The notes: a model not told the origin generated them from the letters alone. Numbered from the stretch's first letter, positions 16,105 through 25,295 are shown. The stretch: DNA of 64,000 bases from Phycisphaerales bacterium UBA2421 (GCA_002343075.1 DDRH01000005.1:70050-134049), one strand, 5' to 3'. A program made the numbers and translations.

Positions 16105-18381
16105 GTGAAACAGTTTTATCCCCGATCGTCGTCCCGGCGGGCGTGCGGTGTTCGCGCACTGCTGGATGTGCTTGAACCGCGGCGCCTTCTGCATGCGGGC
16201 CATTCCGGAATCTACATCAACGCAGGTGGCCCGACAGTTGTCGATGGCGCGGGACACACCTGGCTGGCCGACGTGTTCTTCGTCGGCGGTGAGGCCAAGC
16301 CGGCCAGTTTTGATGTGATTGGTACCGGCGATGACGCAATCTATGCCTCGCGGCGCTTTGGCGAGACTTTTGCCTACAACATTCCCGTCGCGGCGGGCAG
16401 ATACGGGGTTTCGTTACTCTTTGCCGAGCCTTGGTTTACGCGCCAGGGCGAACGCGTGTTTGACGTCACCGCGGAAGGCACGAATCAACTGAGCCGTTTT
16501 GATGTCAACGCTGCTGTCGCGCCTCGCGCGGCTGTTTCTCGCAGTTTTGAGGTCGCCGTCAACGATGGTGCCCTCAATCTCGAGTTTTCCAGCACGAAAG
16601 ATGCCGCTTTGATCGCGGGCATTGCGGTCGAGCGGATTGCCAGCGCCCCGCCGACGGCGCCTGTCACACCGGGGACCGTGCGCTCGCCGTTTGGCAACGC
16701 GCCCGTGCGTCTTCCGGCCACGATCGAAGCCGAGAACTTTGACAACGGTGACAACGGCGTTTCGTTTAACGATGTCACTGAAGTGAACGCCGGCGGGATG
16801 TACCGCGAAACCGCGGTGGATATTTACCCGATCAACTCAACGTTGTCGCTGGGCACCGCACTCTACGGAGTCGGGAGCATTCGAGCTGGCGAGTGGGCAG
16901 AATATACGATCGAAGCGCCGTACACCGGCATCTACACACTCGAATTGCGCTTCGCATCGGGCTCGCGCGGCGGCCGCGGGCAGGTGCTCCTCGACGGAGT
17001 GCCCTGGGCGAGTGATGTCAGCTTCGCATCCACCGGCGGCTGGAGTGTGTTCTCAAACATTGGTTTGGGTGATAAGCAGATCACCGCCGGAACGCATGTG
17101 TTGCGCGTGCAGTTTGATGCAGCCACAGCACGCGGCGAAGAAATTGGGGTGCTTGATCAGATCAAGATCAGCAACGCCGGCGGAGGTCCGATCGGACCGA
17201 TTGTGCCCACCCGTTTTGCGGCCCGTGGAGTGGGCGATACGCAGGTGAACCTCAGTTGGGATGACAACAGTACCAACGAACAGGCATACATCGTTCAACG
17301 TAAACTCGACGGCGACGAGAGCTTCGTCACCATCGCCACGCTCAACCCGAACACCGAATATTTTGTTGATCCGGCGGTCGCGCCCAACACAACCTATGTG
17401 TATCGCGTCGCCGCGCTCAACCCCGACGGCGGGGGGCTGAGCAACGAGATTCGCCTGACAACATGGGTCGCCGACCGATTCCGTTGGAAAGGTGCGGCCG
17501 CCAATCCCCTGGCACGCTATGAATCGGTCGGTGCTGCAGCAAACGGCCGGCTCTTTGTGTTCGGCGGGTATGTCAATGAGCAGATTCAGTCGACTGCCCG
17601 GGTGGATGCCTACGACCCCGCCTCGAACAAGTGGACACAACTCGGCGACATGCCCGAGCCAGTAACGCACGCGGGACAGGCGGTTGACGGGCGATACATC
17701 TATATCGCCGGCGGATTTCTGGGCGATCATCCCGGGCTGGGAACAACAAGCGTTTGGCGCTATGACACAACCGGCGACCGGTGGGACCGAATGCCTTCGC
17801 TACCCGAGCCGCGCGGCGCCGGAGCCATGGCGCGGTGGGGTACCCAGTTGCACTTCTTCGGCGGGCTGACCAAGGCGCAGTTTGCCACCGTGAACCAGGC
17901 CGAGCATTGGGTGCTTGATCTCACCAACCCCCTTCGCGGCTGGAAGCAGCGCGCGTCACTTCCGAACGCGCGCAACCATCTGGCAGCGGCGGAGTTAAAC
18001 GGAAAAATCTATGCAATCGGTGGGCAGGATCTGTGGAATGAGCTGACGGGCGCACGCGACAACGTCGATGCGTATGACCCGAAAACCGACTCGTGGACAC
18101 CTGCCGCCGCGCTGCCAGTGGCGCGGTCGCATACCTCGGCGAGCACATTCAGCCTTAACGGCAAGATCTACGTCGTCGGCGGGGCTACGAATGGGTTTAA
18201 AACGCTCCGCGACGTGACTACATACGACCCGACGACCAACAGTTGGACCGCATTCCGCGAACTCACTGCGCCAAGGTTGACGCCGGTCGCCGGGGCGATT
18301 GGGAAGATGCTCATCGTCAGCACCGGCAGTGCTTATGGTCTGAAGCCGCAAGGGGAGACATTTTTCGGCTTGCTGGATTAG
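16105..18381 (+). CDS. Extracellular malectin/CBM6/FN3/kelch protein with LEPR motif
   Basis: A 758-residue protein from a GTG start. Residues ~22-29 read VLEPRRLL, an N-terminal motif seen on many planctomycete exported proteins, in place of a classical signal peptide. Domains in order: malectin-like (~33-175, YINAGGPTVVDGAGHTW); CBM6-like (~200-350, ATIEAENFDNG, AGEWAEYTIEAPYTGIYTLE); fibronectin type III (~365-453); kelch propeller (~465-752, repeated YDP...W.....P...A and GGx motifs). This suggests carbohydrate binding outside the cell. Its stop codon shares a base with the REP pair that follows. Confidence 0.88.
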   Translation: MKQFYPRSSSRRACGVRALLDVLEPRRLLHAGHSGIYINAGGPTVVDGAGHTWLADVFFVGGEAKPASFDVIGTGDDAIYASRRFGETFAYNIPVAAGRYGVSLLFAEPWFTRQGERVFDVTAEGTNQLSRFDVNAAVAPRAAVSRSFEVAVNDGALNLEFSSTKDAALIAGIAVERIASAPPTAPVTPGTVRSPFGNAPVRLPATIEAENFDNGDNGVSFNDVTEVNAGGMYRETAVDIYPINSTLSLGTALYGVGSIRAGEWAEYTIEAPYTGIYTLELRFASGSRGGRGQVLLDGVPWASDVSFASTGGWSVFSNIGLGDKQITAGTHVLRVQFDAATARGEEIGVLDQIKISNAGGGPIGPIVPTRFAARGVGDTQVNLSWDDNSTNEQAYIVQRKLDGDESFVTIATLNPNTEYFVDPAVAPNTTYVYRVAALNPDGGGLSNEIRLTTWVADRFRWKGAAANPLARYESVGAAANGRLFVFGGYVNEQIQSTARVDAYDPASNKWTQLGDMPEPVTHAGQAVDGRYIYIAGGFLGDHPGLGTTSVWRYDTTGDRWDRMPSLPEPRGAGAMARWGTQLHFFGGLTKAQFATVNQAEHWVLDLTNPLRGWKQRASLPNARNHLAAAELNGKIYAIGGQDLWNELTGARDNVDAYDPKTDSWTPAAALPVARSHTSASTFSLNGKIYVVGGATNGFKTLRDVTTYDPTTNSWTAFRELTAPRLTPVAGAIGKMLIVSTGSAYGLKPQGETFFGLLD

Positions 18382-18458
18382 TAGCATGGATTTCCAACCT
18401 ATTCTTCGTTCCATCAAGCAAACTGATGGGAAAAAGAGCGGTTAGAAACCCGTTCTAC
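18381..18458 (+). repeat. Degenerate REP pair at convergent gene ends
   Basis: Two facing REP-like units: GTAGCATGGATTTCCAACCT... (18381-18408) and ...GGTTAGAAACCCGTTCTAC (18431-18458). They match the REP arms at 19185-19212 and 19827-19854 with several substitutions. The kelch gene stop (TAG, 18379-18381) and the helicase stop (TAG, 18457-18455) both overlap the outer GTAG ends, so the pair exactly fills the space between the two convergent genes and may also act as a transcription end. Confidence 0.75.
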
Positions 18459-21154
18459 GAACGCACTTCCACAACCTTGCACTCGGGCAGCGCGTTCAAG
18501 AACATCTTACCGTACCGTTTGGTCTTAACCCGGCTATCAAGGATCACCACAATCCCGCGGTCGGTTTTGCTTCGGATGAGTCTTCCGAAGCCCTGCTTCA
18601 GCTTGATCACTGCTTCGGGTACGGAGTAGTCCATGAATGGGTTGCCGCCGGCGGCGCGGACCGCTTCCAGTCGGGCTTCGACCACAGGTTCATCGGGCAC
18701 GGCAAATGGCAGCTTGACGATGATGACATTGCGAAGGGCTTCGCCTTGCACGTCGATGCCCTGCCAGAAGCTGCTGGTGCCAAACAGCACAGCATCCTTG
18801 GTGGATCGAAACCGATCCAGAAGCACCTTCCGCGGTGCGCCCTGGCCCTGGACCAGCAATGGCAAACCAATCGCCGCTATCTCTCGCTCCAGCCGGGTGG
18901 CGCAATCGGAGAGCATTTTGTATGAAGTAAAGAGCACAAACGCGCCGCCGTTGGTTTGCTTCAGATAGTGAACAATCCGCTCCCGCGCCGCTGCCATAAA
19001 TCGGAGTTCATCCGAAGGCTCCGGCAACCCAGCCTCAATGTAAAGCGTGGCCTGTTGCGAATAATCAAACGGCGAACCGAGTTGTAGCGTCACCGGGCTA
19101 TCCAGCCCGAGCCGGGTGGAGATGTAGGAAAATGCTGATGAGGTCGCACGGGCGGCCCTTCCGTGAGCATGACGTGACTCGCCCGTAGCATGGGTTTCCA
19201 ACCCATTCTTCTCTTCCGTGACTCCAGTCCCCACCCACTTCCAGTTGGCAAGTCCTGCTTGGACCGGATTCTGTAAGACGTATTCAATCTGATTGCTTAA
19301 GTCTGCAGCATCTCGGATGAGATGGTCATAGGACTCGGCTTGCCAGAAGGTTCCGCTTCGCCCCAATCGTTTGTTGGCTTCGAGCGCAATGTGCCGTTTC
19401 CACGAATGCAAGACACTCGGGAGCGTGTGCTCCTGCAGCGGGCTCACGACAACATGCACATGATTTGGCATAACAACCCACGCGTACAAGCGGTACCGTG
19501 TTCCATCAAAGTGATTTAAGGAGCTTGCAGCCAGTGACGCGACATCATCTCGCGCGAGCCAACACTCACCATGACCGGCGTGTAGCAGTGCTTCCAGCTG
19601 CTCTGAGTACAGCCGCTGCAGTCGCTGCTGCTCAACGACAGAGACGTCCCGACCGGCCGCTGCGGCATTGGCCACGATCGATTCTCGCTCTTGGCGCATT
19701 TTGTCGGCGATGTCGGCTGGAACAGAATCTACAAGTCGGAATGTGACTGCATAGATGCCGTTTGGTGTTGTCCAATGTGGAAGCTTGGCGCCTTGGCGTT
19801 TGTGAATGGTTTCGGTTGACTCAGTGAGAAGAACGGGTTGGAAACCCGTGCTACGTGGAGTTAAGTGTTTTGTGTGTCGCCCAGTACTCAGCGTCGCGCT
19901 CGTCATTACCACGCTGTTGACCTTACCGAATAATTCCTTGCGCAATCCTCCAGCAACATTGATCGGGGCGGCGTGCATGCTGACGCGCCTGGGGGTGCGC
20001 TGGGTGACGTCGAACCAATACACTGCATCGGGCATCGCCTGCATCAGGAGCGCCTCAATTGCGCTCGCGGTCATGGTGATTTTGTCGATGTTGCCGCCCA
20101 ACTCGCTGATCTCTTCTTCGTTCTTAATGCCTGGCAACATTGACTTTAGATTCGCCACCAACTCGCGCAGCTTGGGTGAGAGCGAATTGTTGATGCCCGT
20201 CGGCTCGCGCACCCGACCGTTGCTGCGGCCGTGGGTTTCCTGCCAGTCGGCCACCCGGCCAAAGAAATCTTCGACTTCCATCTGCAGATCAACGATCGAT
20301 TGAATCGCTGGGTTGGCACTCGACCCGTGGGTGCTCAGGAATCCCCGGCCTCGCTTGGTGTCGTACAGGTGGCGCAGCTGGTAGCGCACCGAGTTTTCGC
20401 TCATCCGAATCCCAAAATGCTCCGCCGCCACATCTTCCAGCGTGTGGGCTTCGTCCAAAATCGCCAAGTCATACTTGGGCAAGTAGTTAACACCGGCCAT
20501 GCGGAGCGCCAGGTCGCTGAAAAATAGCGCATGGTTGACGATGAGAATGTTCGCCCCCTGCATCCGCCGCTTGGCCGCCTGCCAGTGGCACGGCTCGTAG
20601 TGGCGGCATTTCTTCCCGAGGCAGTTGCCGTGCTCGGCGCACACCTTGTCCCACACATTCCCGTGCGGCAGCACCGGCAGCGACGCCAGCGAGCCGTCGG
20701 TGGTTGTCTGCGCCCATTCTTCGATCATCCAAAGCGACTGCCGCTCGGCATCGGTCTCGAACAGCATGTTCTGTCGGCCTTGTGCCTGCTCTAACCGCCT
20801 TTTGCACAAGTAGTTATTGCGACCCTTCACCAGCACAGCGCTAAATTCATCCGGATAAACGGATCGAAGCAGCGGGATGTCTTTCTCAATCAGCTGTTCC
20901 TGCAGCGAAATTGTGTGCGTGGAGATGACAACGCGCTTCTTCCGCTTCACCGCTGCCTCGATGGCGGGGAGCAAGTAAGCGAACGACTTACCAACGCCCG
21001 TGCCCGCTTCGACGAGCAGATGGTGCGGCGTGACAAACGCCTCCTCCACCGCCGCGGCCATTTCAAGCTGCTGGGGGCGGTGCTCGTATTTGTCGCCTAG
21101 GCGGCGAGCGATACTGCCTTCGGGGCCGAGGATGTCAGACAACAACGAAATCAC
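18455..21154 (-). CDS. DinG/XPD-family helicase with in-frame RAYT transposase insertion
   Basis: An 899-residue frame from a GTG start. Residues 1-~425 are the first part of an iron-sulfur superfamily 2 helicase: Walker [17 protein letters not shown], four cluster cysteines ([24 protein letters not shown]), DEAHTLEDV and motif III TSATLS. After STG the frame enters a REP arm and a complete REP-associated tyrosine transposase (~434-656), then resumes the helicase at [13 protein letters not shown] and continues through [23 protein letters not shown] and QGFGRLIRS to the end. Related helicases are ~650-680 residues without the insert. No stop interrupts the junctions. Whether the fusion is an active helicase is unknown. 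Confidence 0.9.
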   Translation of the reverse strand: MISLLSDILGPEGSIARRLGDKYEHRPQQLEMAAAVEEAFVTPHHLLVEAGTGVGKSFAYLLPAIEAAVKRKKRVVISTHTISLQEQLIEKDIPLLRSVYPDEFSAVLVKGRNNYLCKRRLEQAQGRQNMLFETDAERQSLWMIEEWAQTTTDGSLASLPVLPHGNVWDKVCAEHGNCLGKKCRHYEPCHWQAAKRRMQGANILIVNHALFFSDLALRMAGVNYLPKYDLAILDEAHTLEDVAAEHFGIRMSENSVRYQLRHLYDTKRGRGFLSTHGSSANPAIQSIVDLQMEVEDFFGRVADWQETHGRSNGRVREPTGINNSLSPKLRELVANLKSMLPGIKNEEEISELGGNIDKITMTASAIEALLMQAMPDAVYWFDVTQRTPRRVSMHAAPINVAGGLRKELFGKVNSVVMTSATLSTGRHTKHLTPRSTGFQPVLLTESTETIHKRQGAKLPHWTTPNGIYAVTFRLVDSVPADIADKMRQERESIVANAAAAGRDVSVVEQQRLQRLYSEQLEALLHAGHGECWLARDDVASLAASSLNHFDGTRYRLYAWVVMPNHVHVVVSPLQEHTLPSVLHSWKRHIALEANKRLGRSGTFWQAESYDHLIRDAADLSNQIEYVLQNPVQAGLANWKWVGTGVTEEKNGLETHATGESRHAHGRAARATSSAFSYISTRLGLDSPVTLQLGSPFDYSQQATLYIEAGLPEPSDELRFMAAARERIVHYLKQTNGGAFVLFTSYKMLSDCATRLEREIAAIGLPLLVQGQGAPRKVLLDRFRSTKDAVLFGTSSFWQGIDVQGEALRNVIIVKLPFAVPDEPVVEARLEAVRAAGGNPFMDYSVPEAVIKLKQGFGRLIRSKTDRGIVVILDSRVKTKRYGKMFLNALPECKVVEVRS
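19185..19212 (+). repeat. REP arm, 3' side of RAYT
   Basis: Plus-strand GTAGCATGGGTTTCCAACCC then ATTCTTCT, the inverted partner of 19827-19854 (26 of 28 bases equal). On the minus strand it encodes [10 protein letters not shown] before helicase sequence resumes. Confidence 0.85.
19827..19854 (-). repeat. REP arm, 5' side of RAYT
   Basis: Minus-strand GTAGCACGGGTTTCCAACCC then GTTCTTCT; CGGGTT and AACCCG form a small hairpin around TCC. It encodes part of the fused protein ([10 protein letters not shown]). Confidence 0.85.
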
Positions 21155-21164
21155 CGCAGCAATA

Positions 21165-21782
21165 TTACCGCGGCGGGTCGAATTTGGCTCTTTCCGGTTG
21201 CGAAAGGTCTTCCGGAAGACCGAGTGCGTTTAGCAACATATTGGCGACCCAGATACGCGTCGAAAGCGGATACTGATGCATCAATTCAAAAAGTTCGGCG
21301 TCCTCGATGCGAATGGTTAAACCCATGCCCGGCAAATGTCCCTTAACTGAGGTGGCGCGCTGCCGTTCAAACTTAAGCTGTTGCCAGCGCGGACCTGGTT
21401 TTTCCCAATCCATTACCGGTGCATCGATCAAGATATGCGTGCGATTCACCTCCAACTTGATGAGCCGCTCGCCCAGCGAACGCACCGAGGCCAACACGCC
21501 AACTGCTACGATAGTGGGAATGATCAGCGACGGGCCAACTTCGGCAAGAAAACTCCCTAACCTGCCGGAGCGGATCAGATAAAAATGTCCGGTTGCTATG
21601 AGGAAGACGTACGCGCAGTAAACACCCACGGCGATCAAGCCGCCGACATGCAATCGACGCTTCCACGCCGGCGGCGGAATCAGTAGCCGGATGCCGCCTT
21701 CAATCGTTTCAGTGATGATGCCTGCTCGCTCGGCAAAGCCGGCGTATTCGAGGAGCGGTTGTTGTGAATTACTGTTGAGCAA
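21165..21782 (-). CDS. Two-helix membrane protein of unknown function
   Basis: A 205-residue protein. Residues ~45-68 and ~80-103 are hydrophobic ([30 protein letters not shown]), followed by a polar C-terminal domain. The N-terminal QPLLEYA resembles HPILEYA in the next gene upstream; both proteins share a layout of short N-terminus, two membrane helices and a C-terminal domain, suggesting distant paralogues. It starts 11 bases before the helicase start. No known domain recognised. Confidence 0.65.
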   Translation of the reverse strand: MLNSNSQQPLLEYAGFAERAGIITETIEGGIRLLIPPPAWKRRLHVGGLIAVGVYCAYVFLIATGHFYLIRSGRLGSFLAEVGPSLIIPTIVAVGVLASVRSLGERLIKLEVNRTHILIDAPVMDWEKPGPRWQQLKFERQRATSVKGHLPGMGLTIRIEDAELFELMHQYPLSTRIWVANMLLNALGLPEDLSQPERAKFDPPR

Positions 21783-21832
21783 GAATCGTGATTCGTTTGA
21801 TTTACCGATGAATTGGGTGATCCAGTAAAGAC

Positions 21833-22390
21833 TTAACTGTCACGGGTAAGGACCGCGTTGATCCGGCGTTCGAGCCACCGTAGTTCACGGAGGTCTCGTT
21901 GAACGTACACACGGCGAGTATTCCACCAACTGTCGCCGACGAAGAGATTGCCGGTTGGTCGGCCTATTGCCGTGATGTCGCGCGTAACTCTAATGAGTGC
22001 GTGCCTTCGCGCCCGCCATTGCCGCCGGTTGCGGAGCAGCGCGCCGCCGCGGACTTCAATCGACGTTGGCGTTACGACAAATACCACCGGCCGCAACGCC
22101 ATCCGCATGAAAAGAGTGCCGAAAAACACTCCGAGCGGGCCGAGCGTCGCAGCGCCGACGACTCGGTCCGCATCGCGGTGCTGCTCGAACACGAATGCAA
22201 TCAACAGACCCATGACTACGGCCCCGCCAAAGCACGCCGCCCCCGCCAAAATGGCCACGATGCGGCCGGGGCAAGGCGCGTTCAGCGTCAGCGCGCCGTC
22301 CGTACTCTCAGCCACGGTGACGTCCGGCGGCTGAACATCTTCCAGCGGGTTCGCGTACTCGAGGATCGGGTGGGGCTCGCCGATGTTCAC
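21833..22390 (-). CDS. Two-helix membrane protein, likely paralogue of neighbour
   Basis: From GTG 22390 this gives 185 residues: NIGEPHPILEYANPLE, then two hydrophobic segments (IVAILAGAACFGGAVVMGLLI; LGPLGVFFGTLFMRMAL) and a basic C-terminal domain. The open frame extends to another GTG at 22453, but the added residues (RKSSSSSPTPRRG) fall inside the coding part of the nucleotidyltransferase and match nothing in the neighbour. Either start overlaps the upstream gene. Function unknown. Confidence 0.6.
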   Translation of the reverse strand: MNIGEPHPILEYANPLEDVQPPDVTVAESTDGALTLNAPCPGRIVAILAGAACFGGAVVMGLLIAFVFEQHRDADRVVGAATLGPLGVFFGTLFMRMALRPVVFVVTPTSIEVRGGALLRNRRQWRARRHALIRVTRDITAIGRPTGNLFVGDSWWNTRRVYVQRDLRELRWLERRINAVLTRDS

Positions 22391-23033
22391 GTGAAAACTC
22401 CAACCGTTTCCCCGCCTTGGCGTCGGCGACGAGCTTGAGGATTTCCTTGCCACCGCCGGGGTAGACTAAGTCGCCGAGGCGTTCTAAGAATTGCATGTCG
22501 AGTTTTGGATTGGCCTTGACGATAGCGATGAAGTCGCCGCCATCAAACATTTTCTTTTCAATTAGCCTTGCGGGTGAAGTCATGGCCGCAAGTTTTGCGG
22601 CAAGAACGCCTTCGACAGGCGGTATAGGGATCAGCTCGCCATCAATGCGTACGGGCTTGGCAATCTTGATTAGCTCTCGCCATAACGGGGGCGCGCCAGG
22701 TTTCATTACGTCGATCGCGACATCACCATCAGCGCGCTTAAACCGAACTACGACCGGAGTGTCTTGCGCAGTAAGGTCTGGAAAGGCCTTCGTCAGCACG
22801 GCACAAGCTTGCTTGGGATGTCGTGCGAGGATGTCAACGTCGAGGGTGTTGCGCGGTGCCGATGTATAGCCATTGGCGGCATGCGCGCCGACCAGCACGT
22901 ACTTAACCTTTGCTGTGTTGAGGACAGCGGCTACATCGCCGGGACCGATATCGCGTTTCGAAATGCGTGCCAACCTCGCCCCTTGGGCAATGTCTTCGGC
23001 GGTTCTGGGTTTGCGGACGATCGTCTGCAGCAT
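22308..23033 (-). CDS. Nucleotidyltransferase-like protein (AbiEii-type fold)
   Basis: A 241-residue protein. YVLVGAHAANGYTSAPRNTLDVDILA fits the nucleotidyltransferase pattern (G-x-x-A...R-x-T-x-DxD), and the later DVAIDVMKPG gives the third acidic position; PVEGVLAAKLAAMTSP follows as in AbiEii-type proteins. This family includes toxins that modify tRNA, but no paired antitoxin is visible here. The last ~28 residues are arginine-rich and overlap the next gene by 83 bases, so the true C-terminus may be shorter in the ancestral gene. Confidence 0.7.
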   Translation of the reverse strand: MLQTIVRKPRTAEDIAQGARLARISKRDIGPGDVAAVLNTAKVKYVLVGAHAANGYTSAPRNTLDVDILARHPKQACAVLTKAFPDLTAQDTPVVVRFKRADGDVAIDVMKPGAPPLWRELIKIAKPVRIDGELIPIPPVEGVLAAKLAAMTSPARLIEKKMFDGGDFIAIVKANPKLDMQFLERLGDLVYPGGGKEILKLVADAKAGKRLEFSREHRRAPPDPRVREPAGRCSAAGRHRG

Positions 23034-23122
23034 GGGGACATTGTACCAGAAATCGCGTTCGCTGGTTCGCCAAAAGAACCCTCACTCCGGCCCTCTCCCG
23101 GCGTACCGGCAGAGGGGGTGAA

Positions 23123-23587
23123 TCAATCCACCCCAATATCCTCATTCCAAAGTGTGGGATGATCCCGAATAAAATCCGTCATCATCTGGATGCATTCGGG
23201 ATCGTTGAGGTCGATGACTTCAATCCCGTTGGCCTCCAGAAACTTCCGCGACGAGCCCCATTTGCAATCGCCGCCGGGGAAGGTGACGTCTTCGCCTATG
23301 ACGACCTTGGGCACGCCGAACTGGATCACCGCGCCGGTGCAGAGGTAGCAGGGCATGAGGGTGCTGTAGAGCACCGTGTCCTTGTAAGTCTTCTGCCGGC
23401 CGGCGTTTTTGAGGCAGTCGATCTCGGCGTGGGCCATCGGGTCGCCGTGCTGCACCCTGCGATTGTGGCCGCGGGCGATGATCTCACCCGCGCGCACCAG
23501 GACGCTGCCGATCGGCAGGCCGCCTTCTTTCAGGCCTTCATTTGCTTCGTCAATCGCGGCTCTGAGGAATGGGTCCATATCGGGCAT
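23123..23587 (-). CDS. Cytosine deaminase, yeast Fcy1-type
   Basis: A 154-residue zinc-dependent deaminase. HAEI supplies the zinc His and catalytic Glu; PCYLC supplies the two zinc cysteines. The pattern resembles the small fungal cytosine deaminase (Fcy1, 158 residues) more than bacterial tRNA adenosine deaminase: GxPIGSVLV, RGHNRRVQHGDP, YKDTVLYSTLMPC, a C-terminal helix with DPECIQMM and the ending WNEDIG. It should convert cytosine to uracil in pyrimidine salvage. A guanine or other base specificity cannot be excluded. Confidence 0.85.
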   Translation of the reverse strand: MPDMDPFLRAAIDEANEGLKEGGLPIGSVLVRAGEIIARGHNRRVQHGDPMAHAEIDCLKNAGRQKTYKDTVLYSTLMPCYLCTGAVIQFGVPKVVIGEDVTFPGGDCKWGSSRKFLEANGIEVIDLNDPECIQMMTDFIRDHPTLWNEDIGVD

Positions 23588-23685
23588 TATACCGCCTGCA
23601 GGCCAACGATGCTTGACAACCCGGCACGGTCGGTTCTAGAAGCAACAGGACGGTCTGGTGCAGTTTGTTTGTTTTGAGGTGAGTG

Positions 23686-24687
23686 ATGTCAGTGAATGTG
23701 GCAATCGTCGGCGTGACCGGTGCGGTGGGGCAGGAGTTTCTTGCTGTGCTGGCGGAGCGAAAATTTCCCGTCAGGCAGTTAAGACTGCTCGCCTCGGCGC
23801 GCAGCGCGGGTACGAAGCAAGTCTTTTGCGGGGAGACATTTACCGTTGAAGAATTGACCGCCGAGAGTTTTAGAGATGTTCAGATCGCCCTTTTTAGCGC
23901 GGGCGGGAGCATTAGCAAGGCGTTTGGGCCGGTTGCAGTCGCGGCGGGGGCGATCGTCGTCGACAATTCCTCGGCATTCAGGTTGAAAGAAGGGATCCCG
24001 CTGGTCGTGCCGGAGGTGAACCCCGCTGCGATTGAAAAGCACAATGGGTTGATCGCCAACCCCAATTGCTCGACGATCATCATGAACGTGCCAGTATGGC
24101 CGCTGCATAGGGCGAATCGTGTGCGGCGCATTATCGTGAGCACTTATCAAGCCGTTAGCGGGGCGGGGGCGTGGGGACTGGAAGAGCTCGAACGGCAGAT
24201 GAAAGCACACGCCGCCGGCGCGCCGATCGAGAAGATCAAGTTTCCACATCAGATCGTCAACAACCTCTTTAGCCACAACACTACCATCGCTGAGAACGGC
24301 TATAACGAGGAAGAAAACAAAATGCTCCTGGAGACGCGCAAGATCTTTGGCGAACCGAAGATGGCGATTACCGCAACATGCATTCGAGTGCCGATCCCGC
24401 GGGCGCACTGTGAGAGCATCAACCTCGAGTTTGAACGTCCGATCACCCCCGCCGAGGTGCGGAACATCCTGAGCAATGCGCCGGGCGTGAAAGTCGTTGA
24501 CAACGTCGAGGCCAACCACTTCCCCATGCCGCTGGAAGCCAGCGGGCAGGATGATGTGCTGGTCGGCAGGATTCGAGAAGACATGAGCCGCGACGACGGC
24601 CGCGGGATCGAGCTATTCGTCAGCGGCGATCAAATCCGCAAAGGCGCAGCAACGAACGCGGTGCAGATCGCGGAAAAGCTGTTATAA
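23686..24687 (+). CDS. asd: Aspartate-semialdehyde dehydrogenase
   Basis: A 333-residue enzyme of the lysine/threonine/methionine pathway, reducing aspartyl phosphate with NADPH. The N-terminal VAIVGVTGAVGQEFLAVL is the dinucleotide-binding loop; NPNCSTIIM contains the catalytic Cys; RVPIPRAHCESI is the substrate-binding block with the catalytic His. ATG 23686 is used; GTG 23683 is an adjacent alternative. It is divergent from the deaminase gene and followed after 9 bases by the Uma2 gene. Confidence 0.95.
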   Translation: MSVNVAIVGVTGAVGQEFLAVLAERKFPVRQLRLLASARSAGTKQVFCGETFTVEELTAESFRDVQIALFSAGGSISKAFGPVAVAAGAIVVDNSSAFRLKEGIPLVVPEVNPAAIEKHNGLIANPNCSTIIMNVPVWPLHRANRVRRIIVSTYQAVSGAGAWGLEELERQMKAHAAGAPIEKIKFPHQIVNNLFSHNTTIAENGYNEEENKMLLETRKIFGEPKMAITATCIRVPIPRAHCESINLEFERPITPAEVRNILSNAPGVKVVDNVEANHFPMPLEASGQDDVLVGRIREDMSRDDGRGIELFVSGDQIRKGAATNAVQIAEKLL

Positions 24688-24696
24688 AAGCGGTGA

Positions 24697-25287
24697 ATGA
24701 CCGCCCCACCTCAATCCAGTTATTGCACGCCGGAAGAGTATCTGCAGGCAGAGAAAATATCGGTGGACAAGCACGAGTGGATCGACGGCCAAATGATCGC
24801 CATGGCCGGTGGGTCGCTGAGCCATAGCGCCGTCACAAGCAACCTGATTCGTACGATCGGAAATCAACTTGTGGCAAGTCGTGTCGAGTTGTTGACAGCA
24901 ACATGTGTGTCCGGGCGGCTTCAGCCAAGCTTTACACCTACCCCGACGTCACCGTTTTTTTGCGGGCCGCCTCAGTTTGATCCGATTGACAGGTCGACGG
25001 GGTCGATTATCAATCCGACGCTTATTGCCGAAGTGTTGTCTCCCTCTACCGAGCGATATGACCGGGACGAAAAATTCAGGAAGTACCTTTCGATTCCCAC
25101 CCTGCGCGAGTATGTGCTTGTAGCCCAGCACGAGCCTTACATCGAAGTCCGCGCCCCGCGCGATGACGGCTCATGGCTGGTCACACCCTATAGCGGGCTG
25201 GCTGCGAAAGTGCGGTTTGCGTCGATTGAGATCGAAATCCCACTTTCGGAAGTTTACGACGGCGTGGATTTCAGCTCAGCCGACTGA
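24697..25287 (+). CDS. Uma2-family (DUF820) endonuclease, frame-scrambled active site
   Basis: A 196-residue open frame of the Uma2 family, a PD-(D/E)XK-fold group abundant in planctomycetes and cyanobacteria. YCTPEEYLQAEKISVDKHEWIDGQM and LIAEVLSPSTERYDRDEKF are canonical. Between them, residues ~68-88 read as SGRLQPSFTPTPTSPFF, which is unlike the family, whereas another frame over 24903-24959 encodes AKLYTYPDVTVF, the expected motif with the catalytic Asp (codon 24945). A one-base loss near 24889-24896 and one extra T in the T7 run at 24955-24961 would explain this. As read, the protein is probably inactive. Confidence 0.85.
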   Translation: MTAPPQSSYCTPEEYLQAEKISVDKHEWIDGQMIAMAGGSLSHSAVTSNLIRTIGNQLVASRVELLTATCVSGRLQPSFTPTPTSPFFCGPPQFDPIDRSTGSIINPTLIAEVLSPSTERYDRDEKFRKYLSIPTLREYVLVAQHEPYIEVRAPRDDGSWLVTPYSGLAAKVRFASIEIEIPLSEVYDGVDFSSAD

Positions 25288-25295
25288 TTTCGGGG

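Larger units (their letters stand above)
19185..19854 (-). mobile_element. REP-associated tyrosine transposase (RAYT) element inside helicase gene
   Basis: A 670-base unit bounded by 28-base inverted REP arms (19185-19212 and 19827-19854; two differences, which compensate each other in the hairpin). Between them the helicase frame encodes a Y1/HUH transposase of the TnpA_REP family: [12 protein letters not shown] at the start, HUH motif MPNHVHVVV (about helicase residues 561-569), [12 protein letters not shown] with the likely catalytic Tyr near residue 609, and [14 protein letters not shown]. No in-frame ATG, GTG or TTG lies between the upstream REP arm and DKMRQERE inside the domain, so the transposase seems made only as part of the helicase. 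Confidence 0.88.
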
